Shown here: positions 12,724 through 15,633 of the stretch, piece after piece | Position numbering within the stretch: position 1 is the stretch's first letter | How the letters are laid out: each line of letters starts with the position of its first letter | DNA from: Rhodospirillaceae bacterium UBA6219 | GTDB taxonomy: Bacteria > Pseudomonadota > Alphaproteobacteria > Rhodospirillales > Magnetospirillaceae | Assembly (NCBI GenBank): GCA_002435715.1 | Contig: DISD01000083.1 | Location: 1-15,633 of the forward strand | Length of the DNA stretch: 15,633 nucleotides | Direction of reading: 5' to 3' | Made by a program: the position numbers and the translations under genes | The notes under the pieces: model-generated | Databases searched by the model: none | What the model saw: the letters and a program-made list of their open reading frames with translations, nothing else | What the model was told of the DNA's origin: nothing

Positions 12724-13593
12724 TCAAGGGGTGGAAAGCATGGGGGCCGCATGGCACCACCAACCGGGGCGATGGGCCAGGATTTGGCGGGCGGCTTCCG
12801 TGGCGCTGGCTTGGTCGGCATAAAGCCCGAAGCAGGTGGCGCCGCTGCCGGACATACGGGCCAGCAGGCAATTCGGGGTATTGCCCAGCAAATCCAGCGC
12901 CTGGGTGATTTCGGGCACCAAGGTTTGGGCGGCGGTGGCCAGATCGTTGTCGCGGCGGCGCAGTTCCTGGGCGAGATGGCCGGCGTCGCGGGGTGTCGTG
13001 GTCAAGGGCAAGGCGTCGTGAAAACACCCCTGACGGGCCTTGAACACCGCAGGCGTGGAAAGTCCGATACGCGGATTGACCAGGACCAGCCAGGCTGGCG
13101 GCAAGGGTGGCGTATTTTCCAGTTTCTCGCCGATGCCGAACATGCGGGTGGGGGTGCCACGCAGGCAGACCGGCACGTCGGCGCCCAGCGACAGCGCCAG
13201 ATCATGTAATTGCGGGGCGCTGGGGGTGACCTGCCATAAAGCCGTCAACGCCCGCAAGGTGGCGGCGGCGTCGGCCGACCCGCCGCCGATACCGGCGGCC
13301 ACCGGCAGGCGCTTGGTCAAGGTGATGCGGGCCCGGGCGTCGATCCCGCACAGGGCCGCCAGCTTGCGGGCCGCCGCCAGCACGATGTTGTCGCCGTCCA
13401 ACGCGTCCAGCAAGGGGGCGGTGGGGCCGGTGATTTCCAGGCTGAGCGATTGGGCGGGCGCGGCTTCGATGGTGTCGCCGATGCCGGCGAACACCACCAG
13501 CGAATCCAGCAGGTGATAGCCATCCGGGCGTTTGCCGGTGACGTGCAGGAACAAATTGACCTTGGCCCAGGCGTCAACGCGGATGGGCGGCAT
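12724..13593 (-). CDS. ispE: 4-diphosphocytidyl-2-C-methyl-D-erythritol kinase
   Basis: A 289-residue GHMP kinase of the non-mevalonate (MEP) isoprenoid pathway. It phosphorylates CDP-methylerythritol at the 2-hydroxyl with ATP, in the cytoplasm. The signature elements are AKVNLFLHVTGKRPDGYHLLDSL (10-32, catalytic Lys11), the ATP loop PVAAGIGGGSADAA (97-110), SLGADVPVC (135-143, catalytic Asp139) and MSGSGATCFGLY (247-258). Length is normal. The ATG at 13593 shares one base with the TAA of the upstream TPR gene (TAATG), so the two are translationally coupled; an open extension upstream lies wholly inside the TPR gene. Confidence 0.96.
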   Translation of the reverse strand: MPPIRVDAWAKVNLFLHVTGKRPDGYHLLDSLVVFAGIGDTIEAAPAQSLSLEITGPTAPLLDALDGDNIVLAAARKLAALCGIDARARITLTKRLPVAAGIGGGSADAAATLRALTALWQVTPSAPQLHDLALSLGADVPVCLRGTPTRMFGIGEKLENTPPLPPAWLVLVNPRIGLSTPAVFKARQGCFHDALPLTTTPRDAGHLAQELRRRDNDLATAAQTLVPEITQALDLLGNTPNCLLARMSGSGATCFGLYADQASATEAARQILAHRPGWWCHAAPMLSTP

Positions 13594-15326
13594 TACTTGG
13601 CCAGCGGCGTGGCGGGAACCTGGCCGCTGCGAATTTTTAGCTTCAGCGGTTCGATCTGTTCGGGCTCGGGGTCCAGACCCATGGCCCGCTTCCATTGGAA
13701 CATGGCCTCGGTCACCCGGCCCACCTGCCAATAGGCGTCGCCCAGATGGTCATTGATGGTGGGGTCTTCGGCCTTCAGTTCGACGGCGCGTTCCAGCACC
13801 TTGACCGCTTCCTGGTACTCGCCCAGTCGGTACAGCGCCCAACCCAGCGAATCGACGATGGCGCCGTCGCGCGGCCGCAGCGACGCGGCCTTTTCCAGCA
13901 TGGCGCGGCCTTCTGGCAGGTTGATGCCGGCGTCCACCCAGGTGTAGCCCAGATAATTCAGCACGTCGGGCTGGTCGGGCTTCAATTCCAGCGCTTTTTT
14001 GAAGGCCGCTTCGGCCTTGGCCCATTGCTTGGTGCGTTCCAGGCAGATGCCCTGGCTGTACAGCAGCGGCCAATGCTGCGTCGACAAATCCTTGCCGGCC
14101 CGGGCCACCGCCTCGCCATAGGCGTCGGCGGCTTCGGCGAAACGCTTCTTGCGACGCAGGATGTCGCCTTTGGTCACCAGCGGGTCCAGGCTGTCGGGCT
14201 TGTCGGCGGCCAGTTTGGTCAGTCGGGTCAAGGCTTGGTCGGTTCGTCCCAATTCTTCTTCGTTCATGGCCAGCCGCATCTGGGCATAGGCATGGGCCGA
14301 AGACGCGGGCGCGATGCCGCCATAGACCTGGTTGGCGGCGTCGAAGCGGTCCTGGGCCGACAGCATGTCGCCCAACACGGCGCGGGCCAGCGGGAAATCG
14401 GGGCGCAAGGACAAGGCCAGTTGGGTAAAGACGATGGCGGCGTCCTGGCCGTTGCCCTGGCGCATCAGGGTGGCGATGTCGAACATGGCCTCGGCCATGC
14501 CCGCTTGCGCGTCGCTGACCAGGGGGGCGATCTTGTCGCCTTGACCGACCAGCAGGGCGCCGTCGAACAACAAGGTGTCGGGGTGTTCCTGGTGATAGCG
14601 CTGGTACAGCGCCTTGGCGTCGTCCATCTCGCCCAGGCGCTGCGACAAACTGCCCGAGGCTTCGATGCCGCGAATGGACAATTGCCCGGCCAAAGCCTGG
14701 GCATAGGCCGCCTTGGCCTGGGCGGTATGACCGGCCAGTTCCTGGATCAGGGCGGTGTGGAAAATCTTCACCCCGGCGAAGCCCTTGGTGCTGCTCAGCG
14801 GTTCCAGGGCGGTTACGGCCTGGTCATAGCGACCTTGTCCGGCCAGCGACCAAGCGGTCATCAGCGGGGCGACCAGAGAATTCAGTCCGCGTTGCGGCAG
14901 GGTGGCAAAGCGGCTTTCGGCCTTGGACATCAAACCCTTGCGGGCATCGTCCAAACCGGCGACCAAGACCGGCATGGCGGCGTCGGAATCCAGTTCCTGC
15001 AGGCGCAAGGCCAGCGGAATGGCGGCATCGACCCGGCCTTCGGCGATCATCAGGGTGAAGGTGCGTTGCAGCAGGTCGACATTGTCGGGATCGCGGGCCA
15101 AGGCCACCGCCAGGAAGTCGGCGGCGGCGGCGGTGTCGCCATCCCCTTGCGCCATGCGCCCGGCCAGATAGGCCCCCAATCCGCTATAGCCCGCAGCCAA
15201 ACCCGCAGAAGGCCCCTTTCGGGCATCCTTGGGAACGTCGCCTTGCGGCGAACACGACCATGCCAAACCACCGACCATGGCCACCGTCGCCAAGCGCAAC
15301 GGCACCGAATTCCACCACCGCGTCAT
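13593..15326 (-). CDS. TPR-repeat protein, probable lipoprotein, coupled to ispE
   Basis: A 577-residue protein with an N-terminal signal sequence and a possible lipoprotein cysteine (LAWSC, Cys25; the lipobox is imperfect). The rest is helical tetratricopeptide-like repeats, clearest near the C-terminus: ALELKPDQPDVLNYLGYTWVDAGI, AIVDSLGWALYRLGEYQEAVKVLERAVELKAEDP and TINDHLGDAYWQVGRVTEAMFQWKRAMGLDPEP. Such repeats mediate protein contacts; no catalytic motif is seen. TPR genes of this kind commonly precede ispE in alphaproteobacteria, but the link to isoprenoid synthesis is unproven. ATG 15326 follows AAGGTGACG, and an upstream extension to 15365 lacks a signal sequence at its start. A TATTAT (15378-15383, minus strand) may be its -10; no good -35 was found. 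Confidence 0.88.
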   Translation of the reverse strand: MTRWWNSVPLRLATVAMVGGLAWSCSPQGDVPKDARKGPSAGLAAGYSGLGAYLAGRMAQGDGDTAAAADFLAVALARDPDNVDLLQRTFTLMIAEGRVDAAIPLALRLQELDSDAAMPVLVAGLDDARKGLMSKAESRFATLPQRGLNSLVAPLMTAWSLAGQGRYDQAVTALEPLSSTKGFAGVKIFHTALIQELAGHTAQAKAAYAQALAGQLSIRGIEASGSLSQRLGEMDDAKALYQRYHQEHPDTLLFDGALLVGQGDKIAPLVSDAQAGMAEAMFDIATLMRQGNGQDAAIVFTQLALSLRPDFPLARAVLGDMLSAQDRFDAANQVYGGIAPASSAHAYAQMRLAMNEEELGRTDQALTRLTKLAADKPDSLDPLVTKGDILRRKKRFAEAADAYGEAVARAGKDLSTQHWPLLYSQGICLERTKQWAKAEAAFKKALELKPDQPDVLNYLGYTWVDAGINLPEGRAMLEKAASLRPRDGAIVDSLGWALYRLGEYQEAVKVLERAVELKAEDPTINDHLGDAYWQVGRVTEAMFQWKRAMGLDPEPEQIEPLKLKIRSGQVPATPLAK

Positions 15327-15410
15327 CGTCACCTTGCCTTTAACCGGATGCTGCGTCGCACCCAAGAGCAGTCACCCATAATAGCGATTTCCCCGCCCGA
15401 CGCCATGACC

Positions 15411-15446
15411 AAAGAAAAACCGCCTGCAAGCGGGGCTTGCAGGCGG
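15411..15446 (-). terminator. Rho-independent terminator of ETF-QO gene
   Basis: CCGCCTGCAAGC (15420-15431) and GCTTGCAGGCGG (15435-15446) pair perfectly over 12 bp around a 3-nt loop. On the minus strand the stem is followed by GTTTTTCTTT. It lies 22 bp after the ETF-QO stop codon, between that gene and the TPR-ispE operon, and is the strongest terminator in the window. Confidence 0.93.
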
Positions 15447-15468
15447 CATTTGATCGATGGAGCCCAGC

Positions 15469-15633
15469 TTACATATTCGGGTAGTTCGGTCCCCCACCCC
15501 CCTCGGGGACGGTCCAGGTGATGTTCTGGGTGGGGTCCTTGATGTCGCAGGTCTTGCAGTGGACGCAGTTCTGGGCGTTGATGCGCAGCGCCGGGCCATC
15601 GACGATTTCATAGACGCCGGCCGGGCAGTAACG
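15469..15633 (-). CDS. Electron transfer flavoprotein-ubiquinone oxidoreductase, C-terminal fragment
   Basis: The last 54 codons of a gene that continues beyond the window end. The sequence RYCPAGVYEIVDG, LRINAQNCVHCKTCDIKDPTQNITWTVPEGGGGPNYPNM is diagnostic of the ETF-QO C-terminal 4Fe-4S domain: one Cys in CPAGVY plus the CVHCKTC trio ligate the cluster, and the 'PEGGGGPNYPNM' ending is nearly invariant. The enzyme passes electrons from ETF (fatty acid and amino acid oxidation) to the ubiquinone pool at the inner membrane. A strong terminator follows it. Confidence 0.95.
   Translation of the reverse strand, partial: RYCPAGVYEIVDGPALRINAQNCVHCKTCDIKDPTQNITWTVPEGGGGPNYPNM

Noticed and set aside
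13695..15521. Open frame of 608 codons on the plus strand opposite the TPR gene
   Set aside because: Gly/Gln/Val-rich antisense frame, crossing the ETF-QO terminator and opposite a gene with clear TPR repeats.
1..15633. CRISPR array, rRNA, insertion-sequence ends or riboswitch
   Set aside because: No regularly spaced repeats, rRNA-like sequence, transposase gene or recognisable aptamer was seen on either strand.

Overview
The window looks like chromosomal DNA from a GC-rich alphaproteobacterium, most likely a Rhodospirillales member close to Magnetospirillum. The evidence is GC-rich codon use, the gene families present, and GAAC-N7-GAAC / GTTC-N7-GTTC sites, the direct-repeat form of the alphaproteobacterial LexA (SOS) box. 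The genus is an inference from family resemblance, not from any database search.

Layout. 1-2039: an RND efflux locus, with the first 17 codons of an AcrB-type pump and its lipoprotein adaptor on the minus strand. They are divergent from a TetR/AcrR regulator, with a 15-bp palindromic operator between. 2000-3053: a small Arg-rich protein and an S24/LexA-like autoproteolytic repressor on the minus strand. 3071-6653: a plus-strand phage-derived module of two small hypothetical genes, a small 'MGGFF' protein, a complete podovirus-type portal (head-tail connector), a Bbp19-like protein and a capsid-assembly/scaffold-like protein. It has no terminase, major capsid, tail, lysis or integrase gene, and an orphan ParA-like ATPase follows (6738-7364). 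7429-10782: ordinary genes for a secreted Cys-rich protein, a Tat-exported dienelactone hydrolase, a MATE efflux pump and a secreted Cache-domain protein. 10830-12622: a strikingly AT-rich segment carrying an FkbM methyltransferase gene, bounded by a 20-bp direct repeat whose second copy lies in the 3' end of an intact tRNA-Gln(TTG) gene. This is the signature of tRNA-targeted insertion. 12724-15633: housekeeping minus-strand genes, namely the 3' end of the electron-transfer-flavoprotein dehydrogenase (ETF-QO) gene with a clear terminator, then a TPR lipoprotein gene joined by a 1-nt overlap to ispE, then tRNA-Gln.

The most interesting observation is regulatory. Three LexA-type boxes sharing the form GAACAT-N5-GAAC sit at 2269-2283, 3039-3053 and 3899-3913, each 11-17 bp before a start codon: the Arg-rich small gene, the first gene of the phage-derived module, and the MGGFF/portal/scaffold operon. 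With the S24 repressor embedded between them, the simplest reading is a DNA-damage-inducible, capsid-less phage-connector module with intact reading frames. It could be a degenerate prophage, a domesticated structure, or one locus of a split gene-transfer-agent-like system.
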